From Lachnospiraceae bacterium (GTDB lineage: Bacteria; Bacillota; Clostridia; Lachnospirales; Lachnospiraceae), in NCBI GenBank assembly GCA_022510545.1, contig JAFLTG010000009.1:1-55309 (forward strand): a stretch of DNA of 55,309 bases, written 5' to 3'. A program made the position numbers and the translations under genes. The notes beneath the pieces were generated by a model. That model worked only from the letters and a program-made list of their open reading frames with translations, was not told the DNA's origin and ran no database searches. Shown here piece by piece: positions 26,343-35,007 of this stretch. Numbering within the stretch: the first letter of the stretch is position 1; every line of letters starts with the position of its first letter.

Positions 26343-27371
26343 ATGGTAAGCCTAATTGATATTGCGAGTACTCTTGATGATAAGAATAATCCCGTAGGGC
26401 ATGGACTGAAAATTTTAAGAGACTTGCCAAGTATATTTGAAGATGATGTTGAGATATTAGCCAGGAAAGAATATCTCCAATTATTAAAGAAAAAGGGGAC
26501 AATGTTGCCTTGCCGTATATATTCGGGCATTCATAAAGGTGAAACACTAAAAATGTTATGCAATTATTTCATATCATTGTTTACGGCAAAAGGTGACGTG
26601 CTGGTTTATACAATTACTTTAGAACCGTTATTATGGGGGATAGCAATTTATAAAAGAAAACGAAAAATTGTGGCAATTACTTGTTGGAATTGGGATAAAT
26701 ATTTAAGTAGAGATTTATCTAAACATCCTATACGTAAATTGCTTGTACAAAAGGGGTTAGAAAGACTGGATGGATGTATTGTAACCAATTATATGTATAA
26801 ACCCAAAGTACCTGGTATCAGGATACCAGATTATTATATTACGGATGAGATTAACCAATATAAAAAAAGTGAAAAGTTGGAGGGATGTGTTTGCCTTGGG
26901 GAGATCAGGCCGGGAAAAGATATCGTTGGATTGATCAGAGTAATGAAAAAAACAGAGATTCCGTTGTTGGTTGCTGGTTCTTTTCAGGATAGAAAGCTAT
27001 ATCAGAAAGCGAAAAAGCTTTCTTCTAAAAATATAATAGTCGAGAATATTAATTTGCCTTATGACAGATACATGACGTATCTGTCATCCTATAAATATGT
27101 GGTCTTACCTTATGATGTACGACATTACGATGGAAGAACCAGTGGTGTTTTACTGGAAGGAATATTTTTAGGAGCGGTGCCAATTGCGCCTAAGAGTTTA
27201 TTGCAACAAAATCATATTCAGGGATTGGGATATAAGTCGATTTCTGAGATCCCAGAGTTAATCTCTTTATATGAAGCTGGTAAAATTACAGTAAATAATA
27301 ATCTGCAAAAATATCAACTTGATGAGTATAAAGAGAAAATGTCTAAATTTTTAAAAAAATTGAAAGTATAG
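26343..27371 (+). CDS. GT4-like glycosyltransferase
   Basis: A 342-residue GT-B protein. The donor half has CVCLGEIRPGKDIVGLIRVM, PLLVAGSFQD, and YKYVVLPYDVRHYDGRTSGV followed by LLEGIFLGAVPIAPK. That loop with an E close to the sugar phosphate is typical of group 1 glycosyltransferases. The N-terminal half is short and lacks the canonical GG loop, with NPVGHGLKILRDLP instead. Context between two capsule-type genes supports a glycan role. Donor unknown. Confidence 0.75.
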   Translation: MVSLIDIASTLDDKNNPVGHGLKILRDLPSIFEDDVEILARKEYLQLLKKKGTMLPCRIYSGIHKGETLKMLCNYFISLFTAKGDVLVYTITLEPLLWGIAIYKRKRKIVAITCWNWDKYLSRDLSKHPIRKLLVQKGLERLDGCIVTNYMYKPKVPGIRIPDYYITDEINQYKKSEKLEGCVCLGEIRPGKDIVGLIRVMKKTEIPLLVAGSFQDRKLYQKAKKLSSKNIIVENINLPYDRYMTYLSSYKYVVLPYDVRHYDGRTSGVLLEGIFLGAVPIAPKSLLQQNHIQGLGYKSISEIPELISLYEAGKITVNNNLQKYQLDEYKEKMSKFLKKLKV

Positions 27372-27419
27372 TAAGCTGATGCGTATATTTTAAGGTCTTT
27401 GGAAATAAAAGGAGTATGT

Positions 27420-27956
27420 ATGAATTGGGATAGAATGTGTTTTGATGCGCAGTATATTTTTTTAAATAGATTTGTTAATAAGATTCCAAGTTGGGCCATA
27501 CGGAGACTGATTTATGTTAAATGCGGGATGCATTTGCATGAGAATGCAAGGATTGGGATTGGAACAGTGGTTATATGCCCTCATAACATAAGCATTGGTG
27601 AGAGAAGTGTAATTAATGAGAATTGTTTTTTGGACGGACGAGGAGGGCTTAAAATCGGAAGAGATACATCCATTTCCGCATATACAAAGATTTTGTCAGC
27701 TTCACACAGATCAAACGGTAAAAATTTTCAATACTATACAAGAAAAACAATAATTGGAAAACATGTATGGATTGGTCTTGGTGCAGTTATTTTAGATGGA
27801 TCTAAAGTAGAGGATGATACTATTATTGGTGCGGGAGCAGTTTTGAAAGGGTGTACAAGCAAAAAGGATATCATGGTTGGAAACCCGGCAAAATGCATAA
27901 AAAAAAGGGAAATGCATAATGATTATCATTTGGAATATAAGGCCTTTTTTAGATAG
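27420..27956 (+). CDS. Hexapeptide-repeat O-acetyltransferase
   Basis: A 178-residue left-handed beta-helix protein. ISIGERSVINENCFLDGRGG, LKIGRDTSISAYTKILSASH (the catalytic His lies here) and TIIGKHVWIGLGAVILDGSK are hexapeptide repeats, and the C-terminus IMVGNPAKCIKKREM fits the family. It acetylates a sugar hydroxyl or amine. Start ATG 27420 has AAAGGAG upstream. It resembles capsule and NodL-type acetyltransferases. Confidence 0.85.
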   Translation: MNWDRMCFDAQYIFLNRFVNKIPSWAIRRLIYVKCGMHLHENARIGIGTVVICPHNISIGERSVINENCFLDGRGGLKIGRDTSISAYTKILSASHRSNGKNFQYYTRKTIIGKHVWIGLGAVILDGSKVEDDTIIGAGAVLKGCTSKKDIMVGNPAKCIKKREMHNDYHLEYKAFFR

Positions 27957-28024
27957 TGTATAACACAAATAAAAGTTTTTATTATTAATCGTAATGAAAA
28001 GCTAAAGAGTGAAAGGAATATGAA

Positions 28025-29038
28025 ATGATAGAACGTAAACGGGTTGTATATATCCCATATCCGGTAAGGGGCAACAAAATTAATGATTTGTTGACCAATT
28101 TGGTGAATATTTTAAGCAAAAGATATACGGTCTGTGGGGAACTGACGAATCCGGCGGATATTGTAGGGATGCTGGAAACGAAGGCTGTTTTCTTGAACTG
28201 GATTGAGGAGAAGCTGGACAAAAAGATGAAGTTCCAATTGCTTCTATATAGATTGCTTGGGGCGAAAATTGTGTGGGTCTTCCATAACCGTTTGCCCCAT
28301 GATATGAAGCCAGACAGCAGAGCAGCAGAAAATATGAAATGGCTTGCAGATAGATGCAGTATTATCTGGATTCTTTCCAGACACAGTAGGAGATACATAC
28401 CAAATAGGGAAAGAAACCAAAGGAAGTCGGTATATATCCCTCATATTATGTACCAAAGTCGGAAGGGACAGGTCTCATCAGATGAAATCCGTTTAAAATA
28501 TGGGGTTTCAAAGCAGGATTTTGTGTTCCTTATCTTTGGTCTGATCAGACCGTATAAAAACATTGAGGGCGGTATAGAGGCATTTCGGAAGTTGAAACTA
28601 CCAGGAGCAAAGCTTATCATAGCCGGAAACCCTGTCAATAGCAGTTATGCCAGAGAGATAAAGAAATTATGTGAGGGGAGCCAGGACATTATTCTGGATC
28701 TGCAGTACATATCCAATGTATTGTTAGATGGGCTCCTTGGAATATCTGATGTGGTGGTGTTGCCCTATCACGATGGGAGCAGCATGAACTCAGGGGTGAT
28801 GATACAAGCCTTCTCCAACGGGAAACCTGTTATTTCACCGGACATTTGCATGGCAAGGGATTTTGCAGGGGAAGGATTTTTATATGTATATCGAAAGTCA
28901 TTGGAAAAGGCTTTGCAAGTGGCATATGGCAAAGGAAAAGAACTTAACAGGGAAATGGGATTAAAGGCGCAGCAATATATGGAACAGCGGCACAATGAAG
29001 AAACGGTTAGCCGTCTGTTATATTCCATGTTAGAGTAA
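28025..29038 (+). CDS. GT4-family glycosyltransferase
   Basis: A 337-residue GT-B protein. FVFLIFGLIRPYKNIEGGIE begins the donor domain, KLIIAGNPVNSSYA follows, and VVVLPYHDGSSMNSGVMIQA with FSNGKPVISPDI is the donor-phosphate loop. AAKIVWVFHNRLPHDM-like residues near 85 belong to the acceptor half. It is less AT-rich than the 15-27 kb stretch before it. It precedes a stand-alone module protein by 49 bases. Donor unknown. Confidence 0.8.
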   Translation: MIERKRVVYIPYPVRGNKINDLLTNLVNILSKRYTVCGELTNPADIVGMLETKAVFLNWIEEKLDKKMKFQLLLYRLLGAKIVWVFHNRLPHDMKPDSRAAENMKWLADRCSIIWILSRHSRRYIPNRERNQRKSVYIPHIMYQSRKGQVSSDEIRLKYGVSKQDFVFLIFGLIRPYKNIEGGIEAFRKLKLPGAKLIIAGNPVNSSYAREIKKLCEGSQDIILDLQYISNVLLDGLLGISDVVVLPYHDGSSMNSGVMIQAFSNGKPVISPDICMARDFAGEGFLYVYRKSLEKALQVAYGKGKELNREMGLKAQQYMEQRHNEETVSRLLYSMLE

Positions 29039-29087
29039 AATTAAAACAGCTTCAGTCTATTAAAATAAGAAAGGAAAGGAAAAAGTT

Positions 29088-29564
29088 ATGAAAAAAGGGT
29101 TAGTCAGTATTTTATCAGGTTTGGCAGGAGCTGCTATTGGCGCTGCAGGAACCGGGAGAGTAATGGGCAAAAGGGCTGTCGAAAATCAGGAGATGTCGGA
29201 TAAGCACCTTGCATTGTTTTTGATGATGAACCAATGGGTAAAAGTAAAACAGGAAGGAAAAAACTTAGCTTTATATTTTGAGAAGTTAGGCTACCGTGAA
29301 ATCGCCATATATGGGATGAGTTATGTAGGAGAGACTTTGGTGGATGAGCTGAAGGGAAGTGGTATAACCATTAAATATGGCATAGATCAAAGGGCAGAAA
29401 ATATTTATGAGGAGTTCGATATGGTATCACCTGAGGATAGATTGGAAGAAGTGGATGCCATTGTTGTCACATCTATTAAGTTTTTTGATGAGATAGAGGA
29501 ACGGCTCAGAGAGAAAGTGGACTGTCCGATTATTTCGTTGGAAGATATCTTGTATGAGGTGTAG
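29088..29564 (+). CDS. Stand-alone Rossmann module with N-terminal hydrophobic anchor (paralog 2)
   Basis: A 158-residue paralog of 25797: a hydrophobic, glycine-rich start (SILSGLAGAAIGAAGTGRVM), the helix SDKHLALFLMMNQWVKVKQE, the bridge YFEKLGY, then IAIYGMSYVGETLVDELKGS, VDAIVVTSIKFFDEIEERL and the closing SLEDILYEV. The FEK bridge and the start of the module also occur at the C-terminus of the GT2 at 31226. No enzyme motif is seen. Probable membrane-bound partner of module-bearing enzymes. Confidence 0.65.
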   Translation: MKKGLVSILSGLAGAAIGAAGTGRVMGKRAVENQEMSDKHLALFLMMNQWVKVKQEGKNLALYFEKLGYREIAIYGMSYVGETLVDELKGSGITIKYGIDQRAENIYEEFDMVSPEDRLEEVDAIVVTSIKFFDEIEERLREKVDCPIISLEDILYEV

Positions 29565-29646
29565 AAGATTTGACTTGAGGGTGCCAGCAATAGGTTGAGT
29601 ATCATGCTGGATGGCGGACTTCTAAAGAAAAAAGAGAGGAAAAGAG

Positions 29647-31212
29647 ATGATATTGGCAGAAACTCCAGAGAAATTTACTGATGAAATAAGCAGTAAAAAG
29701 CATTTGGTTATCTATGGCGCAGGGTGGGTTGGAAAAATAGTCTGCAGATATATGAAGTCCAAGAACCTGATTCCAGCATCATTCGCCGTTACCGATGCTG
29801 TGGAGGCAGGGCGAACCATTCAGGATGTGCCGGTGTATTGTTTGGATGATGTTATTGAACTGTTCCCTGACAGGGATTTGACTTTCATATTGGCGGTGAC
29901 AAAGCAGAATCAGCCATCTATGGAAGAGGAGTTAAAGAGGCGGGGCATCCAATGCTACATTATGCTTTCGGATGCCCTGCTTTATGTGATGACAAGGGAA
30001 GAGAGAAAGTTGATTGCCAGAGAGGCACAGGCGGCAAAAAAGATACATGATGCAGAGAAAGAGAAATACGGGAAAACGGTGGGGTATCTGGTTCCGGGAT
30101 ACCTTGATACGGATTATGCCGAGGAACGTTTGATTATTGGCAAAATAGAAGGAGTGGCATACATCCCAATGCCAAAGGAGACGATTTGGTTTCCCTGCAT
30201 AGGCACGAGATATGAAAAGAATTTGGAACTCCACAGGAAACTGACAGAAGCCTGTTACTGCCCGGAGGAATATATGCCTGATGTGGAAATTATTCATACC
30301 TTTAATACTGTCTGTAAAACGGATAAGCCTTGGTGTGCATCCTTTGAAACTTCGATGCCGAGAGTATGGACCGAGACACAGGAAGAGAAGGATTATTTTA
30401 TACAGTTGGCGGCTTGCATGAAAAAGCCAAACTGTAAGAAGTTATATGCATTGTGCCGGAATGCATATGAGATACAGGAAAGGACATTATTGTCAATGCT
30501 GGCACCGGAAGATGTAGAGCGGATAATGAAGAAAACAGAGGTTCTGCATCCGCCTCAGAAGGTATTGGTTTCGGAAAGAGAATTTGAACAAAAACATCAT
30601 ACGGATAAGATTCATTTTATTTTTATTGGCAGGACCTTTTTTTTTAAAGGCGGAAGAGAAATTGTTCAGGTACTGTCAGAGTTTGAAGATTTGTATGATT
30701 TTAAGCTGACGTTGATCAGTTCTCTGATGTATGATGACTATTTTACCCATACCTCTTATGAGGAGATGGTTGAATGTAGGGAAATTATCAGGAATAAAAA
30801 GTGGATTGAATATTATGAGACGCTTCCTAACGAGCAGGTTCTGGAGAAATGTAAACAGGCGAATGTCGGTCTGCTTCCATCGGTTGGAGATACATATGGA
30901 TATAGTGTTCTGGAAATGCAGGCAGCCGGATGCCCGGTCATCACAACGAATATCAGGGCCTTTCCGGAAATCAACAATGACGAGTGCGGATGGATATGTA
31001 GTCTTCCGGTAAATGAATTGGGATTTTGTACGGTGGATGATGCAAAAGACTGGCCGCCGATTTTGCGTGAGGAGCTCAGGAGATGTTTTCAGGCAATATT
31101 TGATCATCCGGAATCGATTCGGGAAAAAGGAAGAAAGGCTTTGGAGAGGATTCATAAGATGCACGACCCTTATAGGTATCAGAAGAAGTTAAAAAGGGAT
31201 CTGGGCATGTGA
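29647..31212 (+). CDS. GT4 glycosyltransferase with N-terminal Rossmann module
   Basis: A 521-residue protein. Residues 18-115 are the module HLVIYGAGWVGKIVCRYM, FAVTDAVEAG, LTFILAVTKQNQ. The rest is a group 1 GT-B transferase with FIFIGRTFFFKGGREIVQVL, KLTLISSLMYDD and LLPSVGDTYGYSVLEMQAAG followed by CPVITTNIRAFPEI. A T9 run at 30637-30645 encodes FFF and is slippage-prone. Ribosome binding site GAGGAAAAG. Donor unknown. Confidence 0.8.
   Translation: MILAETPEKFTDEISSKKHLVIYGAGWVGKIVCRYMKSKNLIPASFAVTDAVEAGRTIQDVPVYCLDDVIELFPDRDLTFILAVTKQNQPSMEEELKRRGIQCYIMLSDALLYVMTREERKLIAREAQAAKKIHDAEKEKYGKTVGYLVPGYLDTDYAEERLIIGKIEGVAYIPMPKETIWFPCIGTRYEKNLELHRKLTEACYCPEEYMPDVEIIHTFNTVCKTDKPWCASFETSMPRVWTETQEEKDYFIQLAACMKKPNCKKLYALCRNAYEIQERTLLSMLAPEDVERIMKKTEVLHPPQKVLVSEREFEQKHHTDKIHFIFIGRTFFFKGGREIVQVLSEFEDLYDFKLTLISSLMYDDYFTHTSYEEMVECREIIRNKKWIEYYETLPNEQVLEKCKQANVGLLPSVGDTYGYSVLEMQAAGCPVITTNIRAFPEINNDECGWICSLPVNELGFCTVDDAKDWPPILREELRRCFQAIFDHPESIREKGRKALERIHKMHDPYRYQKKLKRDLGM
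30637..30645 (+). repeat. T9 homopolymer in a coding region
   Basis: Nine T in a row encode three Phe of the glycosyltransferase at 29647. Long enough for slippage, but runs of this kind are also expected by chance in AT-rich DNA. Confidence 0.5.
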
Positions 31213-31225
31213 AGTGGAGATTTTT

Positions 31226-32476
31226 ATGAAAGAGGATATTAAAATATCAATTATTATGCCTGTATATAACGTGGAAGAATATCTGGAAGAGTGTTTGGAC
31301 AGTGCAGTTTCCCAGACAATACAGCAAAAAGAAATATTATGTATTGACGATGGTTCTTCGGACAGTTCTTATTTGATCCTGCAACGGTATCAGCAAAGGT
31401 ATCCGTATATCAGGATTTTCAAGCAGGAAAACAAAGGTGCCGGGGAGGCGCGGAATGTGGGATTGAAGCATGCAAAGGGGAAATATGTCAGTTTTCTTGA
31501 TGCAGATGATCTTTATATCGATTCCCGGGCATTGGAAGTAATGGTTCAAACCTGTGAAAACAAAGGGGTTTCGGTCTGTGCAGGACTACGCAGATATTAT
31601 TATAAAGACGGCACAATAGAAGATTATGAACTATACAGGGAGTATTTTGAAGATGGCGGGAATCTTGACGGAGTAGTCCTGCGTTTTCAGGATCGTCAGG
31701 ACGAGTATTTTTATCAGAATTATATTTTTGATATGAGTGTCATTAGGGAAAAAGGGATAGTTTTTCCTCCCTATAGGAGATATCAGGATCCGCCTTTCTT
31801 TTTGCGCTATATGGTGTCAATTGAGGAATATGTGGTTCTGCCTCTGGAATTTTATGGTTACAGATTTACCGACGAGGCAGTAAGGCGTAAAGAGACCTAT
31901 TTAGAGGATATATTAAAAGGTATCCGTGATAATGCAGCTATTGCAGAGGAATATCATTTAGATAAGCTCAAGGAAGTATTGGTCCATAGAATTTCAGATG
32001 AATATTTAGCTGGGATCATAAAAATTGCAAATCCTGAAATTTTGAAGCTTCTTTGCGAGATTCAGGAAATATTATTTAAGGGAAACCGGGATGGGGAAAA
32101 GACGGTACCTGAAAAGTCTATGGGAATTGTCTGTTCCTTAATTGCAGGAAATTTAAATGGCAGCAGTCTGGGTTCTTACTTTGAGAAGCAGGGAAAGGCC
32201 GGGGTGGCTGTTTACGGGCTTGGCAATTTTGGCAGGATGGCAGTCGGTCAACTAAAAAAGTCAGATAATCTCAAGATTTATGGTGTGGACAGAAAGGTAA
32301 AAGAGTTTGAAGGCATTGAAATTGGGACATTGGAGGAGATAAATAAACGGTGTGACTGTATTATCGTTACCCCTATTAAGGGAAATGAGGAGATAGTCGC
32401 TGACGTAAAAAGGGTATGGAGTGGAAGCGTCTATAGCCTGTATGAGATTCTTCTTGAGATAGAAAATCAGGTGTGA
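31226..32476 (+). CDS. GT2 glycosyltransferase fused to the anchor-type Rossmann module
   Basis: A 416-residue protein. SIIMPVYNVEEYLEECLDSA, CIDDGSSDSS and YVSFLDADDLY (DxD near residue 93) are the GT2 domain. From about residue 295, MGIVCSLIAGNLNGSSLGSY leads into FEKQGKAGVAVYGLGNFGRM, VDRKVKEF and DCIIVTPIKGNEEI, the same bridge and module seen in the stand-alone proteins 25797 and 29088. ATG 31226 follows GTGGAG; a GTG at 31214 is in frame but lies inside that site. Confidence 0.82.
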   Translation: MKEDIKISIIMPVYNVEEYLEECLDSAVSQTIQQKEILCIDDGSSDSSYLILQRYQQRYPYIRIFKQENKGAGEARNVGLKHAKGKYVSFLDADDLYIDSRALEVMVQTCENKGVSVCAGLRRYYYKDGTIEDYELYREYFEDGGNLDGVVLRFQDRQDEYFYQNYIFDMSVIREKGIVFPPYRRYQDPPFFLRYMVSIEEYVVLPLEFYGYRFTDEAVRRKETYLEDILKGIRDNAAIAEEYHLDKLKEVLVHRISDEYLAGIIKIANPEILKLLCEIQEILFKGNRDGEKTVPEKSMGIVCSLIAGNLNGSSLGSYFEKQGKAGVAVYGLGNFGRMAVGQLKKSDNLKIYGVDRKVKEFEGIEIGTLEEINKRCDCIIVTPIKGNEEIVADVKRVWSGSVYSLYEILLEIENQV

Positions 32477-32489
32477 AGGAGTTAAAAAG

Positions 32490-33803
32490 ATGGGAATAAG
32501 GTTATCTATAATTTTACCGTCATTAAATGTTGCAGATTATATTGAAGAGGCAGTGCGCAGCGTGATGAACCAGACACTTAAGGAGATAGAGATCATCTGT
32601 ATCGATGCGGGAAGTGATGATGGGACGTGGAAGATATTGTCCGGACTGGCAGCGGAAGATGAAAGGATTGTTTTGTGCCGTAGTGACAAGAGAAGTTATG
32701 GGTATCAGGTCAATATGGGGCTGGACATGGCGCAAGGAGAGTATGTCGCTATTTTGGAGACGGATGATTATGTGGTGCCGGAAATGTATGGGCGATTGTA
32801 TGAGGAGGCAGTGAAGCGGGATTGTGAATATGTGAAAAGCGATTGTTTCGCCTATTGGACCCAGGATAATGGAGAACGTTTTTTCTTCAAAAAAAGAATT
32901 TTTGTTAATGATGATCTGTATGATAAAATCTTAGAACCTAAAAAACATTTTACGGTTGCGACTGAGGACTGGTATTTATGGAATGGTATATATAAAAAGG
33001 AATTTTTGACAAAAAACGAGATCCGGCTGTCTGAAACGCCGGGAGCGGCTTTTCAGGACATTGGTTTTATTTTCTGGACCAATGTATATGCCACACGAGC
33101 CCTATATCTGAAGGATGTTTATTACAGATATTGCATTGACAGGGAAGGCGCCTCTACGAACTCAGGCAAGGGACTGAAATACTCCTATGGAGAATTCAGC
33201 AGGCTTTGTGAGATTTTGGAAACAAGAGGGGAAACGGATGAGGATGTCATTCGTTCAATGTACTGCAGAATGGCTAAATCATTTGTATGCTGTTATATGG
33301 ATATAAGCAAAGGAAGTATTGATATTGCAGATTCTGAAAGAACTCAGTGCTATAGATGGTTTCGGGAAAAACTCCAGAGTGCACTGGAGCGAGGAATAAT
33401 AGACCGCGCAGTCATTCAACCAGGAGTATGGAGCAAGTTGGAAGTACTTCTGACATCAGAGGAAAATTATATAGAAGGTGTGAAAGCACATGACGCTAAG
33501 ATACGAAATGAGATTGGTGCGCCGGGAGATTTTCCTATTGTGATATTCGGATGTGGGAGCTACGGATATTCCGCATATAAGTGGTTGAGTAATCAAGAGT
33601 ATGATATTTTGAACTTTATGGATAATAACAAGGCGTTGTGGGGGACGAAGGTCAATGGAATAACAGTTGAGTCACCCCAAAAAGCGGATACATTGTCCGA
33701 TTCTGTAAAATATTTGATAGCGAATGAACTGTATTCCGGGGATATCAAAGCCCAGCTGTTAAGTCTGGGAGTTTTGGATGAGAATATCTGTATTTATGTG
33801 TAA
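32490..33803 (+). CDS. GT2 glycosyltransferase with C-terminal Rossmann module
   Basis: A 437-residue protein. LSIILPSLNVADYIEEAVRS, ICIDAGSDDGTW and VAILETDDYVVPEMY are GT2 motifs. The C-terminal 90 residues carry IVIFGCGSYGYSAYKWL, NFMDNNKALWGTKVNG, VKYLIANELYSGD. The two GT2 genes 31226 and 32490 are 13 bases apart and seem a tandem pair with different module versions. Donor unknown. Confidence 0.85.
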   Translation: MGIRLSIILPSLNVADYIEEAVRSVMNQTLKEIEIICIDAGSDDGTWKILSGLAAEDERIVLCRSDKRSYGYQVNMGLDMAQGEYVAILETDDYVVPEMYGRLYEEAVKRDCEYVKSDCFAYWTQDNGERFFFKKRIFVNDDLYDKILEPKKHFTVATEDWYLWNGIYKKEFLTKNEIRLSETPGAAFQDIGFIFWTNVYATRALYLKDVYYRYCIDREGASTNSGKGLKYSYGEFSRLCEILETRGETDEDVIRSMYCRMAKSFVCCYMDISKGSIDIADSERTQCYRWFREKLQSALERGIIDRAVIQPGVWSKLEVLLTSEENYIEGVKAHDAKIRNEIGAPGDFPIVIFGCGSYGYSAYKWLSNQEYDILNFMDNNKALWGTKVNGITVESPQKADTLSDSVKYLIANELYSGDIKAQLLSLGVLDENICIYV

Positions 33804-33842
33804 GCGGCTATCTTCGTTATTGTCAAAGGTCAGGAGGATGAG

Positions 33843-34979
33843 ATGAAATACATTATTTTTGGCGCTGGCTGGTACGGGGGAGAAGCGCTGTCCTATTATG
33901 GTATAAAGAATGTGGCTTTTTTCTGTGATAATTATAAGTCAGGGAATCGATTTGAGGGAATTGAGATTATTGATTTCGAAAAGCTGCTCCAGATATATCA
34001 GGATTACAGGATTGTTATTGCTGCGATGCGAGCTGATGCGAGGCTTGCCATACAGAAACAGCTGGAAGAACATGGGATTGAATATGAGAATTTTTATGGT
34101 ACGGATGCAAGGCAGGCGGAAGAAAATAATTTTTCGGGGAAATATCACTTTACTGACCGTTCAAAAGGCAGGGAAAAACTACTCATCATTCTGGCAGGGT
34201 ATAAAGAATTTTTGTGGGACGGTGTATTTACAAGACTTCGTAAATACATACCGGATGACATAGATGTATGTGTATTGACGGCCGGATATTGTAACAGGAC
34301 GCTGGAAGTATTGTGTGAGGACAATAGATGGTCCTATTTTTGGACGGAAGAGAACAGGATTGCTCAGACACAGAATCTGGCAATCAGGTCACATCCGGAT
34401 GCAAAATGGATATATAAAATGGATGAGGACATTTTTGTAACACCGGGAATGTTTGAGGAATTGATGCGGGTATACATGAGTGTCCAGAGTGAAAGGAAAT
34501 ATGCGATAGGTATCGTAGCGCCTCAGATGGCTGTCAATGACTATTCCTATTGCAGGATCCTGGATTATCTGAAATGCCGTGAGGAGTATGAAAAAACTTT
34601 TGGAGATGCTTATTTCGGGAGAGGAAGTATATATTCCAGAGGAGAGGCGGCAGAATATATGTGGAGAAAAACGCTTCCGCTAAATGGATTTGCAGAGCGA
34701 ATGAAAGAGGAAGCTGAAGAGTATTCTATCTGCTGGCACAGATTCAGTATAGGATGTTTTTTGATGCATCGCAGCTTCTGGCAGGGCATGAAGGGTTTTA
34801 TGACGGCTCCGGAAGGAGTTCTCGGTATTGATGAAGAATATTTATGCAGAACTTGTATGATTTCACATCAGGCCATTATTGTGGCAGAACGCGCGATAGC
34901 AGGACATTTTGCTTATGGCCAACAGACGGAGCACATGAAGCAATTTTATAATAGAGAGAAGGAGAAGTTTTGCGAGTAA
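33843..34979 (+). CDS. GT-A glycosyltransferase with N-terminal Rossmann module
   Basis: A 378-residue protein. The first 95 residues are MKYIIFGAGWYGGEALSYYG, FFCDNYKSGN, YRIVIAAMRADARLAI. After a linker, LLIILAGYKEFLWDGVFTRL opens a GT-A domain with KWIYKMDEDIFVTPGMFEEL as the metal motif and SIGCFLMHRSFWQGM downstream. The start is ATG 33843 with GGAGGATGAG. It resembles glycosyltransferases of capsule loci that pair with the same module. Donor unknown. Confidence 0.75.
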   Translation: MKYIIFGAGWYGGEALSYYGIKNVAFFCDNYKSGNRFEGIEIIDFEKLLQIYQDYRIVIAAMRADARLAIQKQLEEHGIEYENFYGTDARQAEENNFSGKYHFTDRSKGREKLLIILAGYKEFLWDGVFTRLRKYIPDDIDVCVLTAGYCNRTLEVLCEDNRWSYFWTEENRIAQTQNLAIRSHPDAKWIYKMDEDIFVTPGMFEELMRVYMSVQSERKYAIGIVAPQMAVNDYSYCRILDYLKCREEYEKTFGDAYFGRGSIYSRGEAAEYMWRKTLPLNGFAERMKEEAEEYSICWHRFSIGCFLMHRSFWQGMKGFMTAPEGVLGIDEEYLCRTCMISHQAIIVAERAIAGHFAYGQQTEHMKQFYNREKEKFCE

Positions 34980-35007
34980 TTATATTTTGCACATATAGAG
35001 GGGAAAT

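Noticed and set aside
29585..29620. Hairpin CCAGCA/TGCTGG upstream of 29647
   Set aside because: Only 6 bp and no T-run; likely chance.
30676..31164. 162-codon minus-strand ORF opposite the GT4 at 29647
   Set aside because: Antisense frame of a real glycosyltransferase with no family features.
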